DNA of 64,000 nucleotides, taken from NCBI RefSeq assembly GCF_001651865.1, contig NZ_LPUX01000064.1, forward strand, positions 62,001-126,000, written 5' to 3'. The first letter of the stretch is position 1, and each line of letters starts with the position of its first letter. The translations under genes were made by a program, and so were the position numbers. Positions 1 through 7,871 of this stretch are shown here, one piece after another. Source of the stretch: Sinorhizobium glycinis (lineage in GTDB: Bacteria > Pseudomonadota > Alphaproteobacteria > Rhizobiales > Rhizobiaceae). The notes below the pieces were generated by a model that ran no database searches, was not told the origin of the DNA, and worked only from the letters and a program-made list of their open reading frames with translations.

Positions 1-518
1 CCGCGACGCTGCCCTCAACCGCGGAAATCTGGCGGTGGCTGGGCGAGGTGCCGGATCCCGAAATCCCGGTGATCTCGGTCGTCGACCTCGGCATCATCCG
101 CGCCGTCAGGTGGGAGGGCGATAGATTGGTCGTCACCGTGACGCCCACCTATTCGGGCTGTCCGGCGACGGCGGTGATAAACCTCGAGATCGAGCGGGCG
201 CTTCGGGAGAAAGGCATCGTAAAGCTCAAGTTGGAGCGGCAGCTTTCTCCCGCCTGGACGACCGACTGGATCAGTGCCGAGGGGCGGGAGAAACTCCGGC
301 GCTACGGCATCGCGCCACCCGCCGACGGCACCGCCATCGATGGCGTACTGCGCCAGCGTAGCGAGCGGCTCTCGGGCCGCGCCGATCCGATCGTCGCCTG
401 CCCGCAATGCGGATCGACGAAGACCGAGAAGATCAGCCAGTTCGGTTCGACGCCGTGCAAGGCAAGCTACCGCTGCACCGACTGTCTCGAACCGTTCGAT
501 TATTTCAAGTGCATCTGA
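1..518 (+). CDS. paaD: PaaD, phenylacetyl-CoA epoxidase assembly subunit (5' partial)
   Basis: PaaD (PaaJ in some schemes) is the small MIP18/DUF59-type protein needed for a functional ring 1,2-phenylacetyl-CoA epoxidase, probably in metal-centre maturation. The frame is open from base 3, and the conserved family start lies upstream of the first internal GTG at 48, so the true start is outside the window. Visible are the DUF59-like stretch VPDPEIPVISVVDLGI and the C-terminal cysteine set CPQC...C...CTDC typical of PaaD. It ends 25 nt before paaE in the same direction, so paaABC are expected just upstream. Family assignment is firm; the biochemical role follows the family. Confidence 0.93.
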   Translation, partial: ATLPSTAEIWRWLGEVPDPEIPVISVVDLGIIRAVRWEGDRLVVTVTPTYSGCPATAVINLEIERALREKGIVKLKLERQLSPAWTTDWISAEGREKLRRYGIAPPADGTAIDGVLRQRSERLSGRADPIVACPQCGSTKTEKISQFGSTPCKASYRCTDCLEPFDYFKCI

Positions 519-543
519 ATCCTTGCTCAGCGAGATCCGCCAG

Positions 544-1620
544 ATGGCCCGTTTCCATTCCCTGCAGGTGACCGAAATCCGTCGCGACACACGCGATGCC
601 GTGGTCGTGACGTTGACGCCGCAGGACACCGACCACGACCTCTTCGATTTCACGCAGGGGCAATACCTGACGTTCCGCCGCAGCTTCGATGGCGAGGAAC
701 TGCGTCGCTCCTACTCGATCTGCTCCGGACGGCACGAAGGTGTCTTGCGCGTCGGCATCAAGCGGGTCGACGGGGGCTGCTTCTCGACCTGGGCGAACGA
801 GGCGTTGCGCGTCGGCGACACATTGGAGGCGATGCCGCCGATGGGTGCCTTCTTCACGCCGATCGAGCCGGATGCAGCGAAGAACTATCTGGCCTTTGCC
901 GGCGGCAGCGGCATCACACCCATTCTTTCCATCATCAAGACGACGCTCGCCAGCGAGCCGCGCTCGCACTTCACGCTCGTCTATGCCAATCGCCAGATCG
1001 GCTCGATCATGTTCCGCGAGGAACTGGACGACCTGAAGAACATCTATCTCGGCCGGCTCGCCATCCTCCACGTGCTCGAGAGCGAGTCCCAGGATATCGA
1101 TCTCTTCGCGGGGCGCGTCGACGCGGAAAAATGCGCCGCACTGTTCAAGCACTGGATCGATATCGAGGCGGCCAATACGGCTTTCATCTGCGGCCCCGAG
1201 CCGATGATGCTGGCGGTCGCCGCGACGCTCCGCGGGCACGGGATGCGTGACGAGCAAATCAAGTTCGAGCTCTTCGCCTCCTCGCAACCGGGCCGCGCTC
1301 GTCTCAAGGTGGAGAGCATTGCGGCGGCGGAGCGCGGCACCGCCTGCGAGGCAACCGTCACGCTCGACGGCGCCACCCGCATTTTCAACATGCCGAAACA
1401 GGGGCAGACGCTTCTCGAGGCGGCGCTCGAGAACAGGATGGATGCGCCCTTCGCATGCAGGGCCGGTGTCTGCTCCACCTGTCGTGCCAAGGTGCTCGAG
1501 GGCGAAACGGAAATGGAAGTCAACCACGCGCTCGAGGACTACGAGGTCCGCCAGGGCTATGTCCTCACCTGCCAATGCTATCCGCTGAGCGACCGGATCG
1601 TCGTCAGCTACGATCAATGA
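544..1620 (+). CDS. paaE: PaaE, phenylacetyl-CoA epoxidase reductase
   Basis: NAD(P)H-dependent iron-sulfur flavoprotein that feeds electrons to the diiron PaaABC epoxidase. A protein of 358 residues, in family order: FAD-binding domain with RRSYS (residues 54-58), NAD-binding domain with GGSGITP (120-126) and CGPEPMM (216-222), and a C-terminal plant-type ferredoxin with C305, C310, C313 and C343 in the C-x4-C-x2-C-x29-C pattern. An open frame extends upstream to 274, but that part overlaps paaD out of frame and looks non-coding. The ATG at 544 gives the canonical N-terminus. It lies between paaD and a PaaA/C-family gene in one operon. Confidence 0.95.
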   Translation: MARFHSLQVTEIRRDTRDAVVVTLTPQDTDHDLFDFTQGQYLTFRRSFDGEELRRSYSICSGRHEGVLRVGIKRVDGGCFSTWANEALRVGDTLEAMPPMGAFFTPIEPDAAKNYLAFAGGSGITPILSIIKTTLASEPRSHFTLVYANRQIGSIMFREELDDLKNIYLGRLAILHVLESESQDIDLFAGRVDAEKCAALFKHWIDIEAANTAFICGPEPMMLAVAATLRGHGMRDEQIKFELFASSQPGRARLKVESIAAAERGTACEATVTLDGATRIFNMPKQGQTLLEAALENRMDAPFACRAGVCSTCRAKVLEGETEMEVNHALEDYEVRQGYVLTCQCYPLSDRIVVSYDQ

Positions 1621-1646
1621 GGCTCGACGGCGGAGGGAGGATGCCG

Positions 1647-2402
1647 ATGTCCGAAACGATGCCCATCGAGGAATACCTCCAGCAAGGAGGCGTGCTGACT
1701 TCGCCCGCCAACGCGCCGCCGCGCTATCGCGGCGAGTTGCTGCGTCTGATGGCAAGCTTCGTCGATAGCGAGCTCGCCGGTGCCGCCGGTTTCGCCGACA
1801 CCATCAACGATGCGCCGGGCATCAAGGAGCGCATCGCTGCCGCCCGAATCGTGCTCGAGAAGACCGACCATGCGGGCCGTGTCCTCGACGTCATGGGTAC
1901 GTTCGGCGCGGATGTCGAGCGCTATGCCGTCCACCACGCCTGGGACGCGCGGCTTTCCCGGGGCGCCGATATCGGCGCGGCGCGCCAGGGCGGCGACATG
2001 CGCCTTTCCGTCTTCCATTACCCGCTCGAGGGTTGGGTGGATGCGGTCGTCCTGAACGTGCTGATGGGCATGGCGACCGCGATCCAGCTGCGCGAATCGA
2101 CCCGCGTCTCCTACCAGCCGCTCGCCGAGGTCTTTCGCGACATCCTGCCGCGCGAAGCTCACCACACGGCGCTCGGTGTCGAGGCGCTCCAGCGCATCGT
2201 CGAGTCCGAAGACACGCGCCGCACCGCCTTGGAATCGATCGGCTACTGGCGTCCTCGCGTTGCGGCGAGTTTCGGTCTCGCAGGCTCGGCCCGCTACGAG
2301 ATGCTCGCGCGGCTGGGCCTTCGCCATACGCCGAATGAAGCCTTGCTTGCCGAATGGCAGACCGCGCTTGTCGAGCAGCTCGCTGCATTGAACCTGAACT
2401 GA
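1647..2402 (+). CDS. PaaA/PaaC-family ferritin-like protein, extra copy after paaE
   Basis: A 251-residue protein of the phenylacetate catabolism family (PF05138-like, the fold of the PaaA and PaaC epoxidase subunits). Candidate metal ligands remain: E42, E71 with H75, and an ExxH at E170-H173. It may therefore still bind a diiron centre or be a structural PaaC-like subunit. It sits where E. coli has no homologue, between paaE and paaZ. The ATG at 1647 is preferred because GGAGGGAGG at 1632-1640 gives it normal spacing; ATGs at 1617 and 1641 are in frame. The true paaA and paaC should lie upstream of the window, which makes this an additional paralog. Its specific role is unknown. Confidence 0.8.
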   Translation: MSETMPIEEYLQQGGVLTSPANAPPRYRGELLRLMASFVDSELAGAAGFADTINDAPGIKERIAAARIVLEKTDHAGRVLDVMGTFGADVERYAVHHAWDARLSRGADIGAARQGGDMRLSVFHYPLEGWVDAVVLNVLMGMATAIQLRESTRVSYQPLAEVFRDILPREAHHTALGVEALQRIVESEDTRRTALESIGYWRPRVAASFGLAGSARYEMLARLGLRHTPNEALLAEWQTALVEQLAALNLN

Positions 2403-2420
2403 CCGGAAAGGGAGATGAAA

Positions 2421-4478
2421 ATGAACGCTCCGGCAAACCGGCCTCGCCGGCTCGAAAGCCACGTCTACGGATCCTGGGTTCCCGGCACGGGAGAAGGTGC
2501 AATGCTGCTCGACGCTTCGACCGGAGTCCCTGTGGCGCTGATCGACTCGACCGGCGTCGACTATTCCGCGGCCCTTGCCTATGGCCGCGACAAGGCCGGG
2601 CCGGCGTTGCGGCGCATGTCCTTCCACGAACGGGCCGCCATGCTGAAATCCCTCGGTCAGGCGCTGATGGACGGGAAGGAAGAGTTCTATGCGCTCTCCT
2701 CGGCGACCGGCGCGACGAGGACCGACAGCTGGATCGACATCGAAGGCGGCATCGGCACGCTGTTTGCCTACTCGTCCAAAGGCCGCCGCGAACTGCCTAA
2801 CACCCGGGTGCTCGTCGACGGCGACGTCGAGACCCTGTCGCGGGACGGCACGTTTTCGGCCCGCCACATCCTGTCGCCGCTCCAGGGCGTCGCGGTTCAC
2901 ATCAACGCCTTCAACTTTCCCGTCTGGGGCATGCTCGAAAAACTCGCGCCGACTTTGCTCGCCGGCATGCCGGCCATCGTCAAGCCGGCCAGCCAGACGG
3001 CCTATCTCGCCGAACTCGTTGCCCGTCGAATGGCCGAAACCGGGCTACTGCCCGAAGGTGCCGTACAGCTCATCTGCGGATCGACCGGCGATCTCCTCGA
3101 TCACCTCGATGGACAGGACGTGGTGACGTTCACCGGCTCGGCCTCGACCGGCCGCAAACTGAAGACCCATCCGGCGATCATCGAAAACGCGGTGCGTTTC
3201 ACCATGGAGGCGGACAGTCTCAACGCCTCGATGCTCGGTCTCGATGCCGCCCCCGGCACTGACGAGTTCGATCTTTTCGTCAAGGAGGTGGTTCGGGAAA
3301 TGACGGTCAAGGCGGGGCAGAAGTGCACGGCCATCCGTCGCGTGCTGGTGCCGCGCGCCTATGGCGATGCCGTCGTGGCCGCGCTTGGCGAGAGGCTCGC
3401 CAGGACCGCTCTCGGAACCGCCGGTGACGAGAATGTCCGCATGGGACCTCTCGCGAGCCTCGGGCAACGCGAAGAGGTCCGCGCCCGCATTCGCGATCTT
3501 GCGGCGGACGCCGAAATCGTCGCCGGCGACCCCGACAATCCGCACGTCGTCTCAGGCGATGTCCGCATCGGCGCCTTCCTCAATCCTGTGCTGCTCTACT
3601 GCGACGCGCCGTTCCGGGCGAAAGCCGTTCACGACGTCGAAGCCTTCGGCCCTGTCAGCACCGTCATGCCCTATGAGACCGTCGAAGAGGCGGTCGAACT
3701 TGCCCGGCGCGGCAAGGGCAGCCTTGTCTCCTCGGTGTTCACCAACGACGCGTCCTTCGCCGAGGAGGTCGTTCTCGGCATGGCGCCGTTCCATGGACGC
3801 GTGCTGATCGGCAATCGCACGACTGCGAAGACCTCGACAGGCCACGGCTCACCGCTGCCCGGGCTGGTGCATGGCGGCCCCGGGCGGGCCGGCGGCGGCG
3901 AGGAACTCGGCGGCCTCCGCGGCGTGAAGCATTACATGCAACGCACCGCCGTGCAGGGATCGCCGACGATGCTCTCGGCGGTGACGGGGCGCTGGGTACC
4001 GGACGCCGAGGTCCGCAGCGACGGCGAGCATCCGTTCCGCAAGTCGCTTGGCGAACTGCGCATCGGCGACCAGCTCGTAACCGGCACGCGCACCGTGACG
4101 CTCGAGGATATCGAACATTTCGCCCATTTCACCGGCGACACCTTCTACGCGCATATGGACGAGGAAGCGGCGCGGGCCAACCCGTTCTTCGAGGGGCGCG
4201 TCGCTCACGGTTATCTGATCGTCTCGTTCGCGGCCGGGCTCTTCGTCGATCCGGCGCCCGGTCCGGTGCTGGCGAATTACGGCGTCGACAACCTCCGTTT
4301 CCTGACGCCCGTCAATCCGGGCGACACCCTGCAGGTGCGGCTGACCTGCAAGGAGATCAACCCACGCATCGGCGCCGACCATGGCGAAGTCCGCTGGGAT
4401 TGCCGGGTGTCCAACCAGAACGGCGCGGTCGTTGCGCAATATGACGTGCTGACCATGGTGGCCAAGACACGGAGTTGA
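2421..4478 (+). CDS. paaZ: PaaZ, oxepin-CoA hydrolase / 3-oxo-5,6-dehydrosuberyl-CoA semialdehyde dehydrogenase
   Basis: Bifunctional ring-opening enzyme. A C-terminal MaoC-type hydratase hydrolyses oxepin-CoA, and the N-terminal aldehyde dehydrogenase oxidises the reactive semialdehyde with NADP. The ALDH half carries Glu263 (TMEADSLNAS) and nucleophile Cys302 (GQKCTAI), close to E. coli E256 and C295. The hydratase half carries the hot-dog motif from D573 through AHMDEEAA to GRVAHGY. Its 685 residues match the family. ATG 2421 is chosen over 2415 because the GGGAG at 2410-2414 abuts 2415 but lies 6 nt from 2421. It is last in the + strand paa operon and converges on the TetR gene. Confidence 0.95.
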   Translation: MNAPANRPRRLESHVYGSWVPGTGEGAMLLDASTGVPVALIDSTGVDYSAALAYGRDKAGPALRRMSFHERAAMLKSLGQALMDGKEEFYALSSATGATRTDSWIDIEGGIGTLFAYSSKGRRELPNTRVLVDGDVETLSRDGTFSARHILSPLQGVAVHINAFNFPVWGMLEKLAPTLLAGMPAIVKPASQTAYLAELVARRMAETGLLPEGAVQLICGSTGDLLDHLDGQDVVTFTGSASTGRKLKTHPAIIENAVRFTMEADSLNASMLGLDAAPGTDEFDLFVKEVVREMTVKAGQKCTAIRRVLVPRAYGDAVVAALGERLARTALGTAGDENVRMGPLASLGQREEVRARIRDLAADAEIVAGDPDNPHVVSGDVRIGAFLNPVLLYCDAPFRAKAVHDVEAFGPVSTVMPYETVEEAVELARRGKGSLVSSVFTNDASFAEEVVLGMAPFHGRVLIGNRTTAKTSTGHGSPLPGLVHGGPGRAGGGEELGGLRGVKHYMQRTAVQGSPTMLSAVTGRWVPDAEVRSDGEHPFRKSLGELRIGDQLVTGTRTVTLEDIEHFAHFTGDTFYAHMDEEAARANPFFEGRVAHGYLIVSFAAGLFVDPAPGPVLANYGVDNLRFLTPVNPGDTLQVRLTCKEINPRIGADHGEVRWDCRVSNQNGAVVAQYDVLTMVAKTRS

Positions 4479-4490
4479 GGCGATCGCCTC
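4477..4490. terminator. short palindrome between convergent paaZ and tetR
   Basis: Perfect 14-bp palindrome GAGGCGATCGCCTC beginning at the paaZ stop codon, in the 30-bp gap between convergent genes. There is no U-tract, so termination function is only a positional inference. Confidence 0.3.
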
Positions 4491-4508
4491 TCGGGCCTGC
4501 ACGAAAGG

Positions 4509-5105
4509 CTAACGAACTGCCTTCACGCCTTCCAGGAGCAAGGTGGTGGCGAGGTCGGCATACTCGTCGCGGCTGATCGGGCCGCCCGGCCGGAACCACA
4601 TATAGACCCAGTTCATCATCCCGAACAGCGACATGGTGACGGGCATCAACAGGGGCTTTTCGTCGTTGAGGCTCGGATTGATTTCGCCGATCGTGTTGGC
4701 AAAGCGTTTGACGATGCGCCGTTCGATGCTTCTCAGATGGTCCATCTGTTCCGCGCTCAGGGCGCTCGTGCCATTGAGCTGCACCTTGTGCTCGTTGTCG
4801 GCGCCGCGGTAATTGTCGAGCACCTGCCGCACCAGGGCTCGCAGGCGTTCCTCCGGGCCCAGGTCCTGGCGGTCGACGCTCGCTATGCCCGCGTCCAGCT
4901 CTTCGAGATGGGTGCGGATGATATCGAAGATCAGCGCATCCTTGCCCGGATAGTAGTGATAGAGCAGCGCCTTCGACACATTGCTGCGCGAGGCGATCTG
5001 CGCCATCGAGGCTTTTTCCATGCCGAGTTCGGCGAAGACTGCAGCCGCATTGCTCAATATGCTGCGTTGCTTTTCCTCAAAGTCGACCGCGCGCGTTCGT
5101 GCCAT
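4509..5105 (-). CDS. TetR-family regulator, probable phenylacetate repressor (PaaR type)
   Basis: A 198-residue TetR repressor. The N-terminal helix-turn-helix spans about residues 28-55 (MAQIASRSNVSKALLYHYYP). The C-terminal part is a ligand-binding domain, as in the rhizobial and betaproteobacterial PaaR regulators that respond to phenylacetyl-CoA. It is the last gene of the - strand set paaG-paaI-paaK-tetR and starts 70 nt downstream of the paaK stop. That position supports paa control; the ligand is inferred. A perfect palindrome in the paaG upstream region (7813-7822) is a candidate operator. It differs from E. coli PaaX, which belongs to another family. Confidence 0.82.
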   Translation of the reverse strand: MARTRAVDFEEKQRSILSNAAAVFAELGMEKASMAQIASRSNVSKALLYHYYPGKDALIFDIIRTHLEELDAGIASVDRQDLGPEERLRALVRQVLDNYRGADNEHKVQLNGTSALSAEQMDHLRSIERRIVKRFANTIGEINPSLNDEKPLLMPVTMSLFGMMNWVYMWFRPGGPISRDEYADLATTLLLEGVKAVR

Positions 5106-5175
5106 GTTGATCCTGCGTTCTCGTTCGTGCCCCCCGTGATCACGGAAGCCGCCAAGCTTCCCGCATCACGCGGGT

Positions 5176-6486
5176 TCATTCCTTCGGCCGATGATCCACG
5201 ACCCGCTTGGCCTTCCCCTCCGAGCGGGGGACGGCACCCGGGTCGCGAATCTCGATCGTCGTCGTAACACCTACGACACTCTTGATGTAATCGGCGAGTA
5301 TCCTGGCGCAGGCGGCGCGCGCATTTTCGTCCGCCGCTTCCGCCGTGCATTCGACATGCACCGTCATGGTGTCCATTCGTCCGCTGCGGCTGAGTTCGAT
5401 CTGGAAATGCGGGGCGAGCCCCCGGCATCTCAAAATCTGCTCTTCGATCTGCGTCGGGAAGACGTTGACCCCGCGCAGGATGATCATGTCGTCGGAGCGG
5501 CCGGTTATCTTTTCCATCCGTCGCATGGAGCGCGCCGTGCCGGGCAGCAGCCGGGTGAGATCGCGGGTCCGATAACGGACGAGCGGCAGGCCCTCTTTGG
5601 TGAGAGTGGTGAAGACCAACTCCCCCATTTTCCCGTCGGGCAGAACGTCGCCCGTCGCCGGATCGATGATCTCCGGAAAGAAGTGATCCTCCCATACATG
5701 CAGGCCGTCCTTTGTCTCGACGCATTCGTTCGCAACTCCGGGACCCATGACTTCCGACAGCCCGTAAATGTCGACGGCATGCATGTCGAAGGATTGCTCG
5801 ATTTCCTGGCGCATCGCGTTGGTCCACGGTTCAGCTCCGAATATGCCGACCGCCAACGAGCTTTGGCGCGGATCGAAACCCTGGCGGCGGAACTCGTCCA
5901 GGATCGACAGCATGTAGGACGGGGTCACCATGATGACGCGGGGCTTGAAGTCCTCGATCAATGTCACCTGGCGTTCCGTCATGCCACCTGACACCGGCAC
6001 CACGGTGCATCCGAGTCGCTCCGCTCCGTAATGGGCGCCGAGTCCGCCAGTGAACAGGCCATAGCCATAGGCGACATGCACGAGGTCGCCGCGGCGCCCG
6101 CCCGCGGCGCGGATCGAACGCGCGACGAGATCGGCCCAGATGTCGACGTCCCTCTGCGTATAGCCGACGACAGTCGGCTTGCCAGTCGTGCCGGAAGACG
6201 CATGTATGCGCGCCAGCCTCTCGCGCGGCACGGCGAACATGCCGAAGGGGTAGGTATCCCTCAGGTCCTGCTTGGTCGTGAATGGAAATCTCGCGATATC
6301 GGCAAGCGACTTCACATCCGATGGGTGAACGCCGGCCGCCTCGAAGCGGGCGCGGTAAAAGAGCGAATGTTCATAGGCGTGGTTCAGCGACCATTTCATT
6401 CGGTCGAGCTGGAGCGCCGCGATTTCATCGCGCGAGGCCGTTTCGATCGCCTCGAGCTCGCCGGGACGCGGTGAAAGCTCTTCCAT
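5176..6486 (-). CDS. paaK: PaaK, phenylacetate-CoA ligase
   Basis: AMP-forming ligase that makes phenylacetyl-CoA from phenylacetate, ATP and CoA, the entry step of the pathway. A protein of 436 residues with the P-loop-like ASSGTTGKPT motif (residues 97-104 core), YGLSEVMGPG, and YRTRDLT with GRSDDM near the C-terminal swivel domain. The frame is open to 7047, but that extension runs through paaI and paaG in another frame and is a shadow. ATG at 6486 with AGGAGA 7-12 nt upstream gives the family length. It follows paaI by 32 nt. Confidence 0.95.
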   Translation of the reverse strand: MEELSPRPGELEAIETASRDEIAALQLDRMKWSLNHAYEHSLFYRARFEAAGVHPSDVKSLADIARFPFTTKQDLRDTYPFGMFAVPRERLARIHASSGTTGKPTVVGYTQRDVDIWADLVARSIRAAGGRRGDLVHVAYGYGLFTGGLGAHYGAERLGCTVVPVSGGMTERQVTLIEDFKPRVIMVTPSYMLSILDEFRRQGFDPRQSSLAVGIFGAEPWTNAMRQEIEQSFDMHAVDIYGLSEVMGPGVANECVETKDGLHVWEDHFFPEIIDPATGDVLPDGKMGELVFTTLTKEGLPLVRYRTRDLTRLLPGTARSMRRMEKITGRSDDMIILRGVNVFPTQIEEQILRCRGLAPHFQIELSRSGRMDTMTVHVECTAEAADENARAACARILADYIKSVVGVTTTIEIRDPGAVPRSEGKAKRVVDHRPKE

Positions 6487-6518
6487 GGGATGTCTCCTGC
6501 GAACTCCGTGTGGTCGGC

Positions 6519-6968
6519 TCAGGGCTTCTCCGTGAGATGGGTCCCCTTGACGGTGCGGGAATGGCCGCGGAATTCGGCCAGATGCTCTCCCTTCTGATTG
6601 CTGATGCTGACGTCGTAGATGCCGCCGCGGCCGCGCCGGGATACTTCTCGCGCCGTCGCCGTCAACCGGTCGCCGGCGAAGGCCGGCGCGATATAGGTGA
6701 TGGAGCAATGCTGGGCGACGGCGCGCTGATCGTAGCTGTTGCAGGCAAAGGCAAAGGCCGAATCCGCCAGGGCGAAGACATAGCCGCCGTGGCAGATGCC
6801 GTGACCATTGGTCATTTCTCCCTGGACTGCCATGGAAAGAACGGCCGCTCCGGGCGCCACCTGCTCGATGACCATGCCAAGACGGCGGGACGCATTGTCC
6901 TCGCGCCACATCGCATCGGCTGCGGCTTCGGCAAGCTCCTGTGCCGTCATTGGGCGCATCTCCGTCAT
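6519..6968 (-). CDS. paaI: PaaI, hydroxyphenylacetyl-CoA thioesterase
   Basis: Hot-dog-fold acyl-CoA thioesterase, 149 residues, thought to release CoA from dead-end (hydroxy)phenylacetyl-CoA products. The family signature GHGICHGGYVFALADSAFAF (HGG motif plus catalytic Asp region) is present. The start codon overlaps the paaG stop in an ATGA arrangement at 6965-6968, indicating translational coupling. paaK follows in the same operon. Confidence 0.94.
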   Translation of the reverse strand: MTEMRPMTAQELAEAAADAMWREDNASRRLGMVIEQVAPGAAVLSMAVQGEMTNGHGICHGGYVFALADSAFAFACNSYDQRAVAQHCSITYIAPAFAGDRLTATAREVSRRGRGGIYDVSISNQKGEHLAEFRGHSRTVKGTHLTEKP

Positions 6969-7759
6969 CGGCCCGTGAAACCCGGCTTGCGCTTTTCCAG
7001 AAAGGCCGCGACGCCCTCGGCGTAATCCGCGCTGCGTCCGGCCTCACGCTGCAGGTCGCGCTCCAACTCCAACTGCTCTTCGAGAGAATTGGTCGCCGCC
7101 ATCTGGATGGCTCGCTTGGTCAGGCCCAGCCCCTTGGTCGGCCCCGCGGCGAGCCGGGCGGCGAGCGCCGCTGTCTCGTCGAGAAGCACCGCGTCGTCGA
7201 CAGCTTTCCAGATCAGCCCCCAATTCGCCGCGGTTTCGGCATCGAGCGGCTCGGCGGTCAGTGCCAGCGCCTTGGCGCGCGCTTCGCCCAGCAGCCTCGG
7301 AAGGCTCCATGTACCGCCGGAATCCGGCACGAGGCCGATCCTGGCAAAGGCCTGTATGAAGCGTGCCGAGCGGGCGGCAAGCGTGATGTCGCAGGCGAAC
7401 GCAATATTTGCACCGGCGCCCGCAGCCGCTCCATTGACCGCACAGACCACCGGTTTCTCAAGGCCGCGGATCAACCGGATCAACGGATTGTAGAAGAGCT
7501 CGATCGTTCGCCCGAGATCGGGCGGACCATCGCTCTGGCGCGGATCGCGGTCGCCGAGATCCTGCCCGGCGCAAAAGCCGCGGCCCGCCCCGGTCAGGAG
7601 CACGGCACGGACCGAAGGATCCTGATGCGCCCGCTCCAGCTCGGCCCGCAGAGCCAGATGCATTTCTTCGTTGAACGCATTGAGCTTGTCGGGACGGTTG
7701 AGCGTCAAGCGAAGGACTCCATCGGCGAAGGCCGACAGGACGGTTTCGGTGTCGGGCAT
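6965..7759 (-). CDS. paaG: PaaG, ring-epoxide isomerase (crotonase family)
   Basis: A 264-residue crotonase-family enzyme assigned as 1,2-epoxyphenylacetyl-CoA isomerase, which converts the epoxide to oxepin-CoA. Crotonase features are the oxyanion-hole segments GRGFCAGQDLGDRDP (a PaaG-like signature) and NGAAAGAGANIAFACDI. The start is set at ATG 7759 because GGAGG lies just upstream; the frame stays open to 7810 without a better start. It is first in paaG-paaI-paaK-tetR and is separated from the divergent fused hydratase/dehydrogenase gene by about 110 bp of shared promoter region. Confidence 0.92.
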   Translation of the reverse strand: MPDTETVLSAFADGVLRLTLNRPDKLNAFNEEMHLALRAELERAHQDPSVRAVLLTGAGRGFCAGQDLGDRDPRQSDGPPDLGRTIELFYNPLIRLIRGLEKPVVCAVNGAAAGAGANIAFACDITLAARSARFIQAFARIGLVPDSGGTWSLPRLLGEARAKALALTAEPLDAETAANWGLIWKAVDDAVLLDETAALAARLAAGPTKGLGLTKRAIQMAATNSLEEQLELERDLQREAGRSADYAEGVAAFLEKRKPGFTGR

Positions 7760-7812
7760 GGTTCCTCCAGCGCAGCCACGCCTGCTTGGCGGCTGACAAA
7801 AGAGTTGCATAA

Positions 7813-7822
7813 ACCGGCCGGT
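7813..7822. promoter_or_regulatory. palindromic candidate operator in the divergent paa promoter region
   Basis: Perfect palindrome ACCGGCCGGT, followed by CAGT, in the 112-bp gap between divergent paaG and the fused beta-oxidation gene. GC-rich palindromes of this shape are typical TetR-family operators, and a TetR gene closes the adjacent operon. Binding is inferred. Confidence 0.45.
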
Positions 7823-7871
7823 CAGTCAATTATAAACACCGGGCGCACTCAGCTCGCAAAGGCGCGATTGC

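Noticed and set aside
274-543. N-terminal extension of paaE
   Set aside because: It overlaps paaD out of frame, is Ser/Arg-rich as expected for a shadow, and the canonical PaaE start is at 544.
6487-7047. N-terminal extension of paaK
   Set aside because: The open frame runs through paaI and paaG in another register and does not resemble the ligase family; the ATG at 6486 has a good ribosome site.
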